Assembly (NCBI GenBank): GCA_961205875.1
Contig: OY540817.1
Coordinates: 9,149,001-9,213,000 of the forward strand
Source of the DNA: Sialis fuliginosa
Taxonomy: Eukaryota; Arthropoda; Insecta; Megaloptera; Sialidae
Length of the DNA stretch: 64,000 bases
Direction: 5' to 3'
The notes under the pieces are model-generated. The model saw only the letters and a program-made list of their open reading frames with translations. It did not search any database and was not told the origin of the DNA. Made by a program: the position numbers and the translations under genes. Shown here in pieces: positions 9,634 through 21,884 of the stretch (the stretch's first letter is position 1; each line of letters opens with the position of its first letter).

Positions 9634-11341
9634 GGGTCAATCCATATGAACTGGTCCAGCACTGGTTGCTCAATCATTCTAAAAAAAATTGATTTTTTAT
9701 GTGTAATTACCCTAACATGTTGGTAGTTCGAAACGACCATTATTTTAATTTTATTGTTTTTTGTTTTCGCGTGACGGCCATATTTGTTCTACAGGTCGCA
9801 GCATTTTTTGTACTTTAAAGGGTTTGCGGAAACTAAAATATCTCAGCTTCTATCAAACCTTTCAACATCGGAGTAAAAGCAAATTATTCAGAATAAAACG
9901 GGCTACAAGATTACTTCTAGACATTTTCACCTAAATGTTATCCTAAAGGGTGAAATTTCAGCCTTAATTCTTAGTTCTATTTTTGAAAAAATCCCATTTT
10001 CAAGGGGATGTTTTTGCAAGAAGGGGAAAAGTTAACAAGTCAAATTATTTTTTACAAATAGGTGGGTACTAGTTGTATTCACACACCAAAGTTCAACTTT
10101 GAGACTTGCCCCCCTTTATTTCAAAAAATTCTCAAAATTTGAAAATTTGAGAAAATGGCACTTTTCAAAGCTAAATAACTCTGGTGGGGGACCAGATAAA
10201 AATCTGAAATTTTAGCCCATAATAGTACTATATAATGGTATTATGTACCAAAAATTTTGAGATTGAGATTTGATTACAAGCAGTGATATTGCAACCACAA
10301 AAATGTATGTTTCAATGAGCGTATACATGTTGTGATTTTGTTTCAATAATAATTAAAACATTTTATATCTTTGTTATGAGTTACTTTAAGTTATTATATG
10401 TGTTATAAATTTTTAAAGCTGACCTAATTTTCTATCTAAAAATAAAATATATATAGGGTGAAACCTTTGAAAAACAAAAGTTGACATCATTTCCGGTTCA
10501 ACCGGAAGTGACAGAAAATAAAAAATTAGATTTTAAAAACATTAAGAAAAAATACAATTTTTTTCTTCATTCAAGCATTCTTCTATTTCCAAGAAGAAAA
10601 AAGATAGTAATAGATATTATATTAATGTTGACACTCTGTATTAACATATGAACTCCTATTGAATATTGTGGTTGCAATACCACTGCCTGTAGTTAAATCT
10701 CAATCTCAAAATTTTTGGTACATAATACCATTATGTAGTACTATTATGGGCTAAAATTTCAGATTTTTATCTGGTCCCCCACCAGAGTTATTTAGCTTTG
10801 AAAAGTGCCATTTTCTCAAATTTTCAAATTTTGAGAATTTTTTGAAATAAAGGGGGGCAAGTCTCAAAGTTGAACTTTGGTGTGTGAATACAACTAGTAC
10901 CCACCTATTTGTAAAAAATAATTTGACTTGTTAACTTTTCCCCTTCTTGCAAAAACATCCCCTTGAAAATGGGATTTTTTCAAAAATAGAACTAAGAATT
11001 AAGGCTGAAATTTCACCCTTTAGGATAACATTTAGGTAAAAATGTCTAGAAGTAATCTTGTAGCCCGTTTTATTCTGAATAATTTGCTTTTACTCCGATG
11101 TTAAAAGGTTTGATAGAAGCTGAGATATTTTAGTTTCCGCAAACCCTTTAAAGTACAAAAAATGCTGCGACCTGTAGAACAAATATGGCCGTCACGCGAC
11201 AACAAAAAACAATAAAATTAAAATAATGGTCGTTTCGAACTACCAACATGTTAGGGTAATTACACACAAAAAATCAATTTTTTTTAGAATGGCCAAGCAA
11301 CCATTTAATTTAATTTTGGACCATTTCATATGGATTGACCC
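9634..11341. mobile_element. Long foldback, about 1.7 kb, candidate hairpin-RNA locus
   Basis: Termini GGGTCAATCCATATGA (9634) and TCATATGGATTGACCC (to 11341) are flanked on both sides by TTTA (9630-9633 and 11342-11345), consistent with a 4 bp target duplication. The inverted arms run about 9634-10301 and 10665-11341. The outer 80 bp are diverged and differ by an indel. The inner nearly 600 bp differ at only a handful of positions by eye, roughly 99% identical. The 360 bp loop includes TTCCGGTTCAACCGGAA, shared with 59130-59150, so another repeat sits in it. There is no ORF of note. The superfamily is undetermined. Transcription through it would give a stem of about 650 bp. Confidence 0.85.
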
Positions 11342-11345
11342 TTTA

Positions 11346-12215
11346 CAGATCAAAAACCAGTGAATAAATATGATCTTGTTTCAATATGCAGATCTATCAA
11401 GATCTGATTCGATCACTTCAGATCTATTTTTTTTTCTGGGTAGAAGCTTAGAGATTATTCTGAATACCAATCGTTACTACATTTCTTTCTTTTGTGATTT
11501 ATGAATCTCACAACACAGATGAGATAAGAAGCTTTATTTTCGAGGAATATAAATTTAATTAATATATTATTGAAAACATAAATATTTTCAGTCTGGTATC
11601 TCACCAATTTTTTTTAACCGTCATAAATCCGTTCATTATGAGTCGATAAACAGAAGAGAATTAAATGTTTTTGGGATTACACTCTTCATTTTCTACAAAA
11701 TATATCTATTTTTTAACTTAAAAATGATTACATTTTTTAAGTTTCAATTTTATTTATCCAAGTCGGGTTTGTTGTCATTTTTTTTTTTAAGTTAAGTTTA
11801 GTTAAGGTTATATTTATGACGGAAGGTCTGTATTAAGGAAAATTGTACAATTTTTGTTCCCCAGTAATAATATTTAAGAATGAAAAGATAAATCAGGTAG
11901 TTGTGATGTTGATGTAATTACACCAAAATAGTTGCCATGGGTGCAACGAGAGCTTCTTATACGTAAAATTGAAGAACACTACATTTTTGTAATTACATAA
12001 AAAATAGATATATAATATATTTCTAGCTAACTGACGAAGATAAAAAAAATTAGTAGAACATATATTAGAGAAAGAAAAAATGAATGAGACATAAATTATA
12101 AAAAAAAAACAAAGATACATCTTTTAGAATAAACTTTTTTTGTGTTGAAATATAATTTTTTTTAATCGATTATATCCTTTAAAAATAGTTTTTCTGAAAA
12201 TTGAATATTTTTACA
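11346..12215. other. AT-rich spacer, GATCT-rich right flank
   Basis: From 11348 to 11430 the words AGATC and CAGATCT recur several times, as they do on the left of the big foldback, suggesting the foldback inserted into a GATCT-rich repeat. Beyond that the DNA is A/T-rich with no gene visible. Confidence 0.35.
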
Positions 12216-12310
12216 AACCGACACACAGACACCATGGCAAAAATAGTCATCATTGATTCACGGTGGATATTTCCATGAAAATATCGAATTCGAAAAAATA
12301 TCCGCTTATA
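12216..12310 (+). repeat. Retroposon-tail-like repeat, copy 1
   Basis: Words ACACAGACACCATGGC, AAAAATAGTCAT and ATCGAATTCGAAAAAAT recur with similar order and spacing at 51935-52080 (ACGGACACATGGC, AAAATAGTCAG, GGATTTCGAAAAAAAT). This pattern is typical of the 3' end of an insect non-LTR or SINE element. Short and diverged. Confidence 0.5.
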
Positions 12311-15300
12311 TACCCATAATGGTACCAAAAAAAAGAAAAATTAGGCCAGTTTTTGATTATTTTTATTTTTTTAAATGAATTTCACTACTATATTTACGTT
12401 GCTCGTCGTTCAATAAATAAATATAGTTTGACTGAACTTTAAGATACGATAAAATGTTACACAATATATATACATAACCGGGAGTGTTTGAAAGTTATAA
12501 TGTTTGTCCAACAGATATCACAATTGCAAGCGAATGGTGAATTTACCAAGAAGTTTATTGCTGACTGAACTGTCTGTGGATTTATGACACAACGTTTGTC
12601 AGATATGTTAAACTTTACAAAATTGTTGCTCACTGACTCCAACGTACTGGTAGTTGTTATTGGTTTAGGACGGTTAGAGTATAAGAAATATTATTTAACA
12701 AAATTCAAATACAAAATGGTTGTTGTATATAACAGTTTCAAACTTTTGTCATTTAATATTATTGAGCTGCTCTAGTTTTTTTTTTTTAATATCCAAAATT
12801 GCAAAAATTTAACACACGTTACTTTAAAATACATATCAGCAGTTCCGGCTTTAGGGGGGGGGGAGGCTGTAACACCGCTCGAGGCGCAAGGTCAGGAAGG
12901 GCGGCAGACAGTGGGACATACATGCCTTTTTTATTTCAAATCAGTGTACAGACTATAATTTTTGAGTGATTATATATATTTTTTAATATTTTTAATTAAA
13001 TTCTATATCAATCTGTTAAACCAATTTCGCATAAAATATTACTAAAAATTTAAGAAAAATTGATTATTTGACAACTACCTACTAACAAAAATATATTTTT
13101 TCTTCAAATTCTTGAAAAAATTGTTGGAAACGGTAAACCAAATCTATTAGTTTTTTTAAGAAAAGTATGGATTAAAATTAGCAAATACATATGTAAGGAT
13201 GGTTCCCTTTTTTAAACGAACGACAAGTTAACTAACTCAGCGTTTATGCAATCCACTATCAACACTAATAAGAAACAGCATTAAGTATTTATTCTAGTGA
13301 TTTCACTTGAGTATAACCTAACAAAAGACATGATGGAATTTGTAGTTTGAAGATTTAGTTGTTAACTATACATACATAGAGTATGTCAACATAACTTCAA
13401 TTATCCAGTGTCCAACGGAGAATAATCCTAATTCTAAGTCTACTTCAAAATTCAATTCCATCTAGTTCTCTATGAATAGAGTATGTATGCTTTGCGTGTA
13501 CACTGTACATACATCACTGCGAACTAGTTTCAAAGATGAATCTTTGATCATCATTGACAAGGGACGGACTCGTAGTATACAGTGCTCGGAATTGTGATGA
13601 AAGACCTAAGAGATTACATCATATTTAATAAATAAGTACAGTCATAAGTGTATTTACTACACAGAATTTTTCTATGTATTAGGGTGTTTAAAAAATCGAT
13701 TTTTTTTCTCACTCTCGTTACGAAATAAGTTAGTTTATGACCCAAAATAAATCCTCCCACAAGGATTACTCTGTAATTGAATTTTAAGAGGTGCCACAAG
13801 AGGGGAGGTCTTGTTTCTCATTTAAATAACATGGAAAGATTATTCTTTAGTACTAAAGTTTGTATTACATATTCATGATAACTGATCGGTATCTTACTGT
13901 GATAAATGTAGAGAGAGGTATAAAATGACTATTTCTGGCACTATTTTGAGACGGGGTCAATTTTTGCTAATAAATATAAGTTTTTATACCAAATAACAAG
14001 AAAAAATTAAAACTTTAGCTCTTCCAAAATTTTTGTCTCTCGTATATTAAATTAAAATCGTAAGTTTCTACTTAATAAATTAATTTAACGAGATATTTTG
14101 CTGTTAAGAGCGACAAAGTGAGATCAATAGAGTTATCGTCGTAAACCCAAAAAACCCTCAAAAAATGTTGAAAAATGGTTAAAATTCACACATTTGTCCA
14201 CCCCTTAATTTTCATCAGAACGACCGCCAGAAATTGCATTATTAGCATGCAATTACCCAGTCCGTATTAATTATTTTGCTCCGTCAACCTGGATAGTGAG
14301 ATTTGTCATTAACGAGCAGACATATTCTGTGTACACGATGCGCGCTAACTTTGTGAACTGATATATATGTAGATAGACCTCCATCAAACATTCATTGTTA
14401 GACTTGCTCTCTGTTATTCTACTCGCATACTCTTAAATTATTCCAATTGTTACTTGTTTTTGTTCGTGTAATTTTAAATGAATATTAATTCAGGTGTTTT
14501 TTTATTAGCGACGAACTTGTCCCATTACTGATTCATACAATCATATTAATTAAACATACTGCAGATCAGGAAAAGACAGTTCATTGGCGCGGTCCATGAA
14601 ATTTCGTCTTTAATCATTTTTAAACCACCTTCGATATTTTGTAGTTTTTAAAATTTTCAAATAAATCGACGAAATAATTGATTTAAAAAATAAATTATAT
14701 GTAAAAAATGCATTTATTATTTAGGTCCGCCATATTGGGTTACGAATGACCTTACAGCTTATCGTATTCTACTCGTCAAACCCTTTTATTTGATACCCAT
14801 GTTAATGAGGTTGTGAAGAAAAAGGTAATCCATCATCTAGAGGCGTCCGCCATATTATATTTAGAACAATATTAGATATACTGTATTGCATTGTCACCGG
14901 ACTGTGTCCAAAATTATGCAAAATTACAATTTTTAATATCTTTAATGATTTTAAAATTTAACACATAATTTTAACAGCCAAAACTAGTTTCAATTAACAT
15001 ATTCTAAATAATTAAATTGGTAGAGAAAACTCACGTACGCAACGCTTTACTCTCTTCCACCCCCCTTGCCTAGATAATAAATCATAAAATTTTACCCACC
15101 AAAAACGTTACGTAATTAAAGAACACTTTCCTATAAAAATTAATCAATTTTTAACTGGTGTTTTTTACCAACATTAAATAATCTAGTTTTCTAAATTGTA
15201 AAATCAAATTTAACAAATCAATACTGATTTACGGTAACATAAACCATAATTTATAGACAAAACTGCACATGAAATCTGAAAATCCAATAAAAAAGTTCAT

Positions 15301-15942
15301 AACAATCATGGAAACTGGAAAACACACCACAACAATTCAAACCGAAATCACAATAACACACTCCCTAATTTCGAGTTGAGTAATTAATTTCAAACATAAA
15401 TTCCAACTTATTAACGTCGGCGGTGAAAATAATGTTACTGATGAATCAACATCAGATGAATTAACAATAGCGCCACCTGTTTAATTAAAATTTTCAAATA
15501 CACTATATGCATCATTATAATGTAAAATAAAGTTAACCGCAAATAAAGCTAAATAACAACACTTTATAACATTTTCTAGGGGTTGCAAATTTCACATGAT
15601 GAAAGGAACAAATTCGTTTAAAATTCAGGTAATTATTTTGTACAAAAACGTTCGGACACGTCGATTAGTATTTTTAGTTGCGGATTTTTTGACATAAGAA
15701 AATTGTGTGTCTCAAGAAGAACATAATATACAGTCATTATTGATTTTTTAAATGGAACCATTTTTGAATTGTACGGTGTATTCTGAATACTTTTTGTAAA
15801 ACATGTCATATCTCTAAAATCAGCAGTTTTCGGAATAATGACGTTTGAAAATGGACATTTTGAAATACACACAAGTCAAATAAAATGTTTAAATTGAACA
15901 AATACACCTTGCATTTTTTTTTAAAAGCCAACAAAAACAACC
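12311..15942. other. AT-rich spacer, no gene seen
   Basis: No supported exon on either strand. A G-rich patch at 12847-12925 (a run of ten or more G, then CTCGAGGCGCAAGGTC) resembles a degraded dispersed repeat. Two separate words GTCCGCCATATT (about 14725 and 14848) hint at another short repeat. The remainder is A/T-rich with frequent T runs. Confidence 0.4.
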
Positions 15943-16007
15943 TGGTGTAAGCCGCGTAACCTGGCCGATAACACCAAATTGAGACGGCTTACACCCAGAA
16001 GCCAAGA
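15943..16007 (+). repeat. Repeat family B, short palindromic copy
   Basis: GGTGTAAGCCGCGT at the left and ACGGCTTACACCCAG at the right are inverted copies of the family B core, with GCCGATAACACC between them. This is the shortest family B copy in the window and lacks the longer arms seen at 29575-29825. Confidence 0.6.
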
Positions 16008-16934
16008 ACCATAAGAAATATTAGTTTTGTTCTAATAAATTTTTATTTTCTTGTTTTTTAAATTTAGTTATTGATATAAAAAAATCTTATTTTTCCCGGA
16101 TTTCCAGGATAATTTTTACGTTTTTCCCTTTCTTCTATTTAGTATATGCGTTCTTGAAGAGAAACGAAAATTTCGTTAAACTTTTGGGGCGTTTTTCACT
16201 CTTTTAAATGCTGTTATCGTATAAGAAAATACATGTTTCAAGGGACATTCATGAAATCCTCAAGTTTTGTCTAAATCGGTGAAGTACACCTCGCAACGTT
16301 TACTTATTAAAAAACAATTGTTAATTAATCTAATTAGTAAAATAAATTATAAGAATCAATTACGAAATTACGTAAAAAAATTAACATCAACAATAATAAA
16401 TTACAAAATAAATAAGACTAATGTTACAAGTTACAAAGCGCTGTTGATACATTCAACAATTGAATTGAACAATAACATAAAGCGCGGTACATTTGTCATT
16501 TGTTTGCGTTATACAAATAGATCACGTGATAAAACAAAATTATTTGTCAACAATACAACTTTTTTTATAATGTGCGTGTTTACTTTTAAAAGGAGATTGT
16601 AAAATATATTTTCAGGAAATTTCTGCGGGGTTTTAGGATTGTCGTAAAATTGTCCCTGATTTTTCTCTGTCTCGTGAATTTCCTAACTTTTCTCGATTTT
16701 ACCCATTGCAAATGTTAAACCGGAATAAAAACCGAACTACTTAAGCTGTGTGAACCAAGAACCGAAATTTTTAGCGGTTCTGATTTATTTTGGTCAACCA
16801 TTGCTACCTAGTTATCTGGCCTTAGCAAATCTGGCGTCCTGGGTGGTTGTCCTACTTAGCCCCCCCCCCCCCCCCTCATCTTCACACTTAAATCCGGCAC
16901 TGAGTGCAGAAGATATATCTTTAAATTCTGATCA
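16008..16934. other. Spacer with a 16 bp poly(C) tract
   Basis: A 16 nt C run at 16860-16875 lies in a GC-richer patch. The 111-codon frame at 16267-16602 is Asn/Lys/Ile-rich, as expected for random A/T-rich sequence, and has no recognisable domain. No gene called. Confidence 0.4.
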
Positions 16935-17518
16935 CAGGGGTTAAAACAAGTTCATTGTTCAAAAATACTGATTTTACTAACACAGAAATCTAAAAATCTG
17001 ACTTTTACTGACTATCTGAACCAAGTTAAAAAATGTAGGGGGGGTTATGTATTAAAAAAATACTTTTTATAATTATTGGCCTCCGCCATCTCTATAGACA
17101 ACCTTTACCACCTTTTTATTATGTTCATAACAAAAGTATCAAAAATCGCAATTAATTTTTCTTAATTTTTCTCACCGAACTTGACATAGCCAGTGCTAGG
17201 GTGAGATTTTGTTGTTTATATGTTCACGTATACATACGTTACAATTATGTCATAAAATATCTTCTACAAGTTAATAATAAACAATACAAATAAGTAAACA
17301 AAATAGAACATTATTTATAATTTAAATATATTTTTCACAGTAATTGTGTCATTTTGAATAATGAGTTTTTGCACGATAAATAGGACTCCGATGTGAAAAC
17401 TTTGAGTGCCAAACCCAAGAAACTGACAAAACTGACCATTTTTCCAAAAAACTGACTTAGCTGACCGGGTTACAAAAAACTGAGCTTTACTGATTTTACT
17501 GACCAGTTTTGACCCCTG
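16935..17518. mobile_element. hAT-like MITE with ACTGA-rich ends
   Basis: Terminal inverted repeats start CAGGGGTTAAAAC and end GTTTTGACCCCTG, flanked on both sides by TGATCA (16929-16934 and 17519-17524). hAT elements usually make duplications of 5-8 bp and start CAGGG, so this fits, though the flank is itself palindromic. Both ends carry repeated words like ACTGATTTTACTGAC. The interior of about 400 bp is A/T-rich and non-coding, so it needs a transposase supplied in trans. Confidence 0.7.
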
Positions 17519-17637
17519 TGATCACCAAAATCTGCCTTCCGGACAAACTTACCTCAACAGTGTCACTATAATCTAAGTAAGATACCATCAAGCAAGCACT
17601 GTAGCAACTTCCTGAATACGTGGATGTTGACTCCACA

Positions 17638-17660
17638 GCGTGCCTGAATTACCGGCACGC
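17638..17660. repeat. Short GC hairpin
   Basis: GCGTGCC (17638-17644) and GGCACGC (17654-17660) form a perfect 7 bp stem around a 9 nt loop in a GC-richer patch (17560-17720). There is no T run after it to suggest a polymerase III or bacterial-type terminator. Function unknown. Confidence 0.45.
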
Positions 17661-18670
17661 CGACGGGCGACAACCACCACGTGAATAAATAAACCGAGAA
17701 CAAAATGTCGACCGTTCCACACAAAATGAGTCGCTAAATTGTAGACCATCATCATTAATATAAATTGCTTGTGCCGAGGGTAGACGGGACACTGTGATAA
17801 CTATACGGGACGGTTTCTACAATGTGTGTGCGTGTGTGTAACATTGAATCACGGGAATGGCGTTATAAATAAGACCGTGTGGTTGTGTTTACATCATACA
17901 CTGTTGCTATTGCTACCAGTGCAAGAAATTAAAATCACGCTGAAAATTTATTCAACAGAACATTCTCTTATAGCAATTTTGAAAATCATTTTTTTATTGG
18001 AAGGGGGGGGGGGGTCATTTTCATGAAAAGTGGGGTTTGAAAAATGTGTCGACAAAACCCTATATCTACTTGAGTGAGTGCCCTTTATGACCCGAGGGTA
18101 GTTTTTCCATCTGGTTCCTACATTGTCTTGAAAAAAAATTAACTATTAACACCGATGTAGTATAAACAAAGTTCTTTTTATTCTTATATAACTTCCCGTA
18201 CTATAATTAGAAATTACATCGCCCTTTTTCTACGAGTACATAGTCGATTTTATTCAAATTTCGTTTGCATTTAGACGTATCATAAAATAGATCAATAAAA
18301 AATTTTCAAAAGCTTTTTTGTGGAGTGTTAAAGTAGAGAACGTATTATATGATATATTAGAGAGTAGAAAGAATTAACAAACACATTCCCTCTTTTTCTA
18401 CTGTCTAGTATATCGCATAGCACGTTATCTGTTTTATTACAGGTACATCAATGACAAAAAATGTATATTTGCAATAATTCCATTATTCTTCATAAATATC
18501 AAATAAAACTTACGAAAATAAAAAACAAATAAATTCAACATCATTTATAAATTTCCCTACAATGTATTTGAATCTAGTGTCAATAAATTTTAATACTCTA
18601 GTATTCTTCAAAACCCTATACTAAAAATATTGACAATATGTGACATATTTTCTCGAATGTTCCTTCTTAA
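17661..18670. other. Spacer with poly(G) tract and diverged stem-loop
   Basis: A 12 nt G run lies at 18003-18014. A diverged inverted pair (AACGTATTATATGATATA near 18338, and its partner near 18408-18425) may be a small relic element. No coding signal. Confidence 0.4.
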
Positions 18671-18998
18671 CCCTCCGTTAGGCGTGCTGCTTACATGCGT
18701 AGACCATTTTCAATAGAGCCTATAATAACTGAAGTTTATTTTTATGAGTTGAACTACATATTATGTTTATTGATGCATACTTTTGTATACAAAACATAAT
18801 TTTTATTGAAATTTTTGTATATTTTGTTGTGGAAAAATAAACAAAGTTAAATATCATTTTTAGACGTTGTCATAAATTCTATATTAATTTAAAAAATAAA
18901 CATTATATACTAAAATAAAAATATGATAAATAAAGTTTTAGTTGTAACAGTTTTTATATGAATGGTCTACGCATGTATGCCGCACACCTAACGGAGGG
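18671..18998. mobile_element. piggyBac-like MITE with TTAA target duplication
   Basis: TTAA at 18667-18670 precedes CCCTCCGTTAGGCGTGC, and CACACCTAACGGAGGG is followed by TTAA at 18999-19002. Exact TTAA flanks with CCC-starting inverted repeats are the hallmark of piggyBac elements. The subterminal pair ATGGTCTACGCATGTA and TACATGCGTAGACCAT extends the inverted repeat to about 45 bp. The A/T-rich interior is non-coding. Good preservation of the ends suggests modest age. Confidence 0.8.
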
Positions 18999-19002
18999 TT
19001 AA

Positions 19003-19929
19003 AAATACACCAGAGCCTGTTTTTGGAAAATGTACATTAACTCACAGATATAATCGGTAAAGTTTAAGAACGACTTTAAAAAGCATCTAATATTAGATAA
19101 AAAATATTATAATTCAAGTGATTTTAATATGTATTTAATATTATATAACACATTCAAAACCTGTGTTATGTTTTTTTTTAATATTGAATAAAGATAATAA
19201 TTATTATTCAAGCCACGCTTGCAATAAAAAACAATATATTCAGCACGCCCCAACAAACTTTTCTTTCTAAAACTATAGATCATCTAACCCAAACAATAAT
19301 TTAAACAGACACTTTGCTTGAGCCTTTACTTCCACCTCGATCTACATCTTAGGGAGAATAAAATCCAAAGAACCTTAACGGGACGCTTCGATACTGTTAT
19401 GTATATTTTATATCCCATTAAAATAATTTATGTCTCACTCCTAAACCAATATTTATCTTTCATTGTTTCGCGAAAAGCTATATTCTGTTTGTAATACATA
19501 TTTATAACATTGTACATGTGGAATAACAAAATAAATAAATGCAATATCAGTCTGTGTTTAACAAGTGACTGAGGGAGGGGGATATTTGTATAACTTTTTA
19601 TAAAATAAACAAAATATCTATGTGTACCAACTATGTTTTAGTTTTAGATACAGTAATTGCTTGTTAATATCGAATTTACATTTACGAATAATAAATATCT
19701 ATTATGCTTGTACAATTATTGTGTATGCAATTAATATAAACATTAAATATTATTTGTTAGATATATGTATAAATTACGGAATGTTGATAAATATGTATAT
19801 TTGTTAGAATATATAAAATATTGCTACTTTCAAATGATACAAATAGTTTAACTTAATTTAAAGTAAGTATAGTTATTATATACAAAAAAACTTTCCAATC
19901 TATTTTTATAAAAAGTTAAATATGACAAA
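19003..19929. other. AT-rich spacer
   Basis: No gene seen. At about 19318-19405 one plus frame reads ENKIQRTLTGRF, faintly like the post-reverse-transcriptase region of a LINE, but the match is too short to call. The remainder is A/T-rich with low complexity. Confidence 0.3.
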
Positions 19930-20260
19930 AAAAAATTCGATAATTTATATTTTGCTTCCTCGCAATATCGAGAATACGAGGAGGTTTGTTTTAGAATGAG
20001 ACAAAAAAATTATTCTCCGATTTTAAAATTTTAAATTAATCTTTCCGTTTCAGGTCAAGACAAACACTTTTCGTTTCATGTCTGTCTGTTTGTGGGTCTG
20101 TCTGACCCCTGTCTGACTCATGAATCACTGAAACGATATTCATTAAACTTGGTTGAATGGTTGGGTCTGGCTTGAGGACGGTCCGGTTTCAAACTCATCA
20201 AAATCGTATGTAAGGGGGAGGGGTGACATTCCAAAATATTTATTATTTGCAATAAATCAA
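19930..20260 (+). repeat. Dispersed repeat family C, copy 1
   Basis: Words CTTCCTCGCAATATCGAG, TTCTCCGATTTTAAAATT, CTGTCTGTTTGTGGG and GTAAGGGGGAGGGGTGACAT recur as reverse complements at 34340-34725 in the expected inverted order. A 300+ bp dispersed family is therefore present twice in opposite orientation. The middle has the style of a non-LTR/SINE 3' region (tandem CTGTCTG words, then text like CACTGAAACGATATTCATT). Confidence 0.65.
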
Positions 20261-21010
20261 TAAATATTATTAATTTTACCCTAGTATTGCATCTACCCCA
20301 CTTCAGCCAACGAGCATGTTATTTCAATAAAATATTTTAATCAATTAAAACAATATCAGTCAACCGACAAACGACCATGAATATTTACACATTGCACAAC
20401 TAATAAAATCAGCAAATTTATTTACCAAAAGTGAACTAATTTCAATAATAAACGCAACGTTTGCTTAAATCGAAAATCGGTTTTTGAATTTCCATACAAA
20501 TGACGCAGCTTTCATAGAATAAATCCTGTAATTTAAAGACATGTATTTATCAATACAAAAGGGACAATGCGAGTTGATTTAAAGCTTGGTGGGTACAATG
20601 TGTTTGATTCTGTGTGTGGATAACACATCCAGATCGAAAAAATAAATACCCCTATTCTAATACACACAATACACAAAGCATCTTGTTCAATAGCGAACTT
20701 AGAATGTATGTAAATTAGATCGATTTATGTGGACGAGGTGATTTTAGTGTAAGGAAACCAATTTTAATATTGAAATGAAAATTCTGTTAGCTATTAGTAC
20801 AGCACTTTGAAATTATCGATTATTGAATAATGATCGGTGTAATCTACGTTGTGAAATATTAAAGAAATATCAAATTACAGTTGGGAACATTAGCAGAGTG
20901 GTTCTTAACCAGTGTTGAGCACACCTGCCACTATAGTGTTACGCGAAATTATGAAACTACTAACACGAAAAAAACTAATATCTGTATTTTGTTCAGATTA
21001 TGTAATATAA
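20261..21010. other. AT-rich spacer
   Basis: No supported gene. The open frame at 20881-21153 runs from this spacer into a deleted family A MITE, so it is a repeat artefact. No RNA gene is recognisable in the segment around 20890 despite a superficially tRNA-like GGTTCTTAACC word. Confidence 0.4.
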
Positions 21011-21276
21011 AGTTACCGGCACCAGTTATGGCCGCTATAAGAGCAAGGTTTACTGTTTTTGTGATTGACGGTCTTCTTTTTTGTAATTCTCATGAACTCA
21101 TGTTACTAATAACTCTTTATTTAATCAATTTAATTACCAAAGTCCACAAATAAAAGTTTTTTTTTTTAATTATAGCCTTTTATTTTGTTTATGTTTTTTT
21201 CTATATTTCTAATTCAGTACATTTAATTAAAAAATAGCCATTACTGGGGTCATATCCAAGACTGCTGCCAGTACCG
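21011..21276 (-). mobile_element. MITE family A, internally deleted copy
   Basis: Both family A ends are present in reverse orientation: ACCGGCACCAGTTATGG at the left and AGACTGCTGCCAGTACC at the right. The subterminal words GAGCAAGG and GGGGTCATATCCAAG are also present. At about 266 bp it is half the length of the 37307-37840 copy, so the middle has been deleted. Confidence 0.75.
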
Positions 21277-21884
21277 TATAATACATATATAGTTTAAGAA
21301 ACTATCATAGACAAATTGATACTATAAGTATTTCTAGATTAAAACGGTATAGAGAACCACACATGACTTCTATTTCATAATCTTTAATTTATATTTTTTA
21401 TCAAAATTTTTAATGGGATTTGTCAAAAAAAACTTTTAACACATAAAACTTAAGAAATGTATCATTAAAAAATTATAAAAATCAAGAGCCATTACATATA
21501 AGGAGGTGGGTCGATTGGGACGATTTATTACGACAATAGTAAGAACTGAAAATACTATTTAGAAAAACTGACTATACCATTAAAATAATTTGTTTAAAAA
21601 TCAGACCATAAATACACATTTTCGTAAATATCTCTACTCCAGCGCAACCTATACTTTTTGTAAAAATATTTCTTTCCACGTAACTGAATATGATCCAAAT
21701 CAGACCATAAACACACATTCTCGACCACAGCGCCACGTACCGGGTCCCAAAAAAAGATAAACCTAACAGAGCACCAAACAAACATAATGGTGTAAATATG
21801 GCTTCAATACGTCCAGTGGTTTAGGCCTGATGAGATCACATACATACGCACCAACGTTTTTATAAATTAAATTTAAAAATATCT
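21277..21884. other. Spacer with a duplicated retroposon-like word
   Basis: AAATCAGACCATAAATACAC (about 21598) and AAATCAGACCATAAACACAC (about 21696) are near-duplicates about 100 bp apart. They are followed by text (CGTCCAGTGGTTTAGGCC) typical of insect non-LTR 3' regions. This is a relic with no intact ORF. The two overlapping 60-70 codon minus frames here are non-coding by-products. Confidence 0.4.

Noticed and set aside
16267..16602. 111-codon plus-strand ORF
   Set aside because: Asn/Lys/Ile/Leu-rich, as expected from A/T-rich random sequence. No motif or splice context.
19318..19405. Possible LINE reverse-transcriptase remnant (ENKIQRTLTGRF)
   Set aside because: Match is about a dozen residues and the flanks give no supporting motif.
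20881..21153. 90-codon ORF beginning near a tRNA-like word
   Set aside because: Runs into a deleted family A MITE. No cloverleaf with matching B box could be drawn, so neither a tRNA nor a protein gene is supported.
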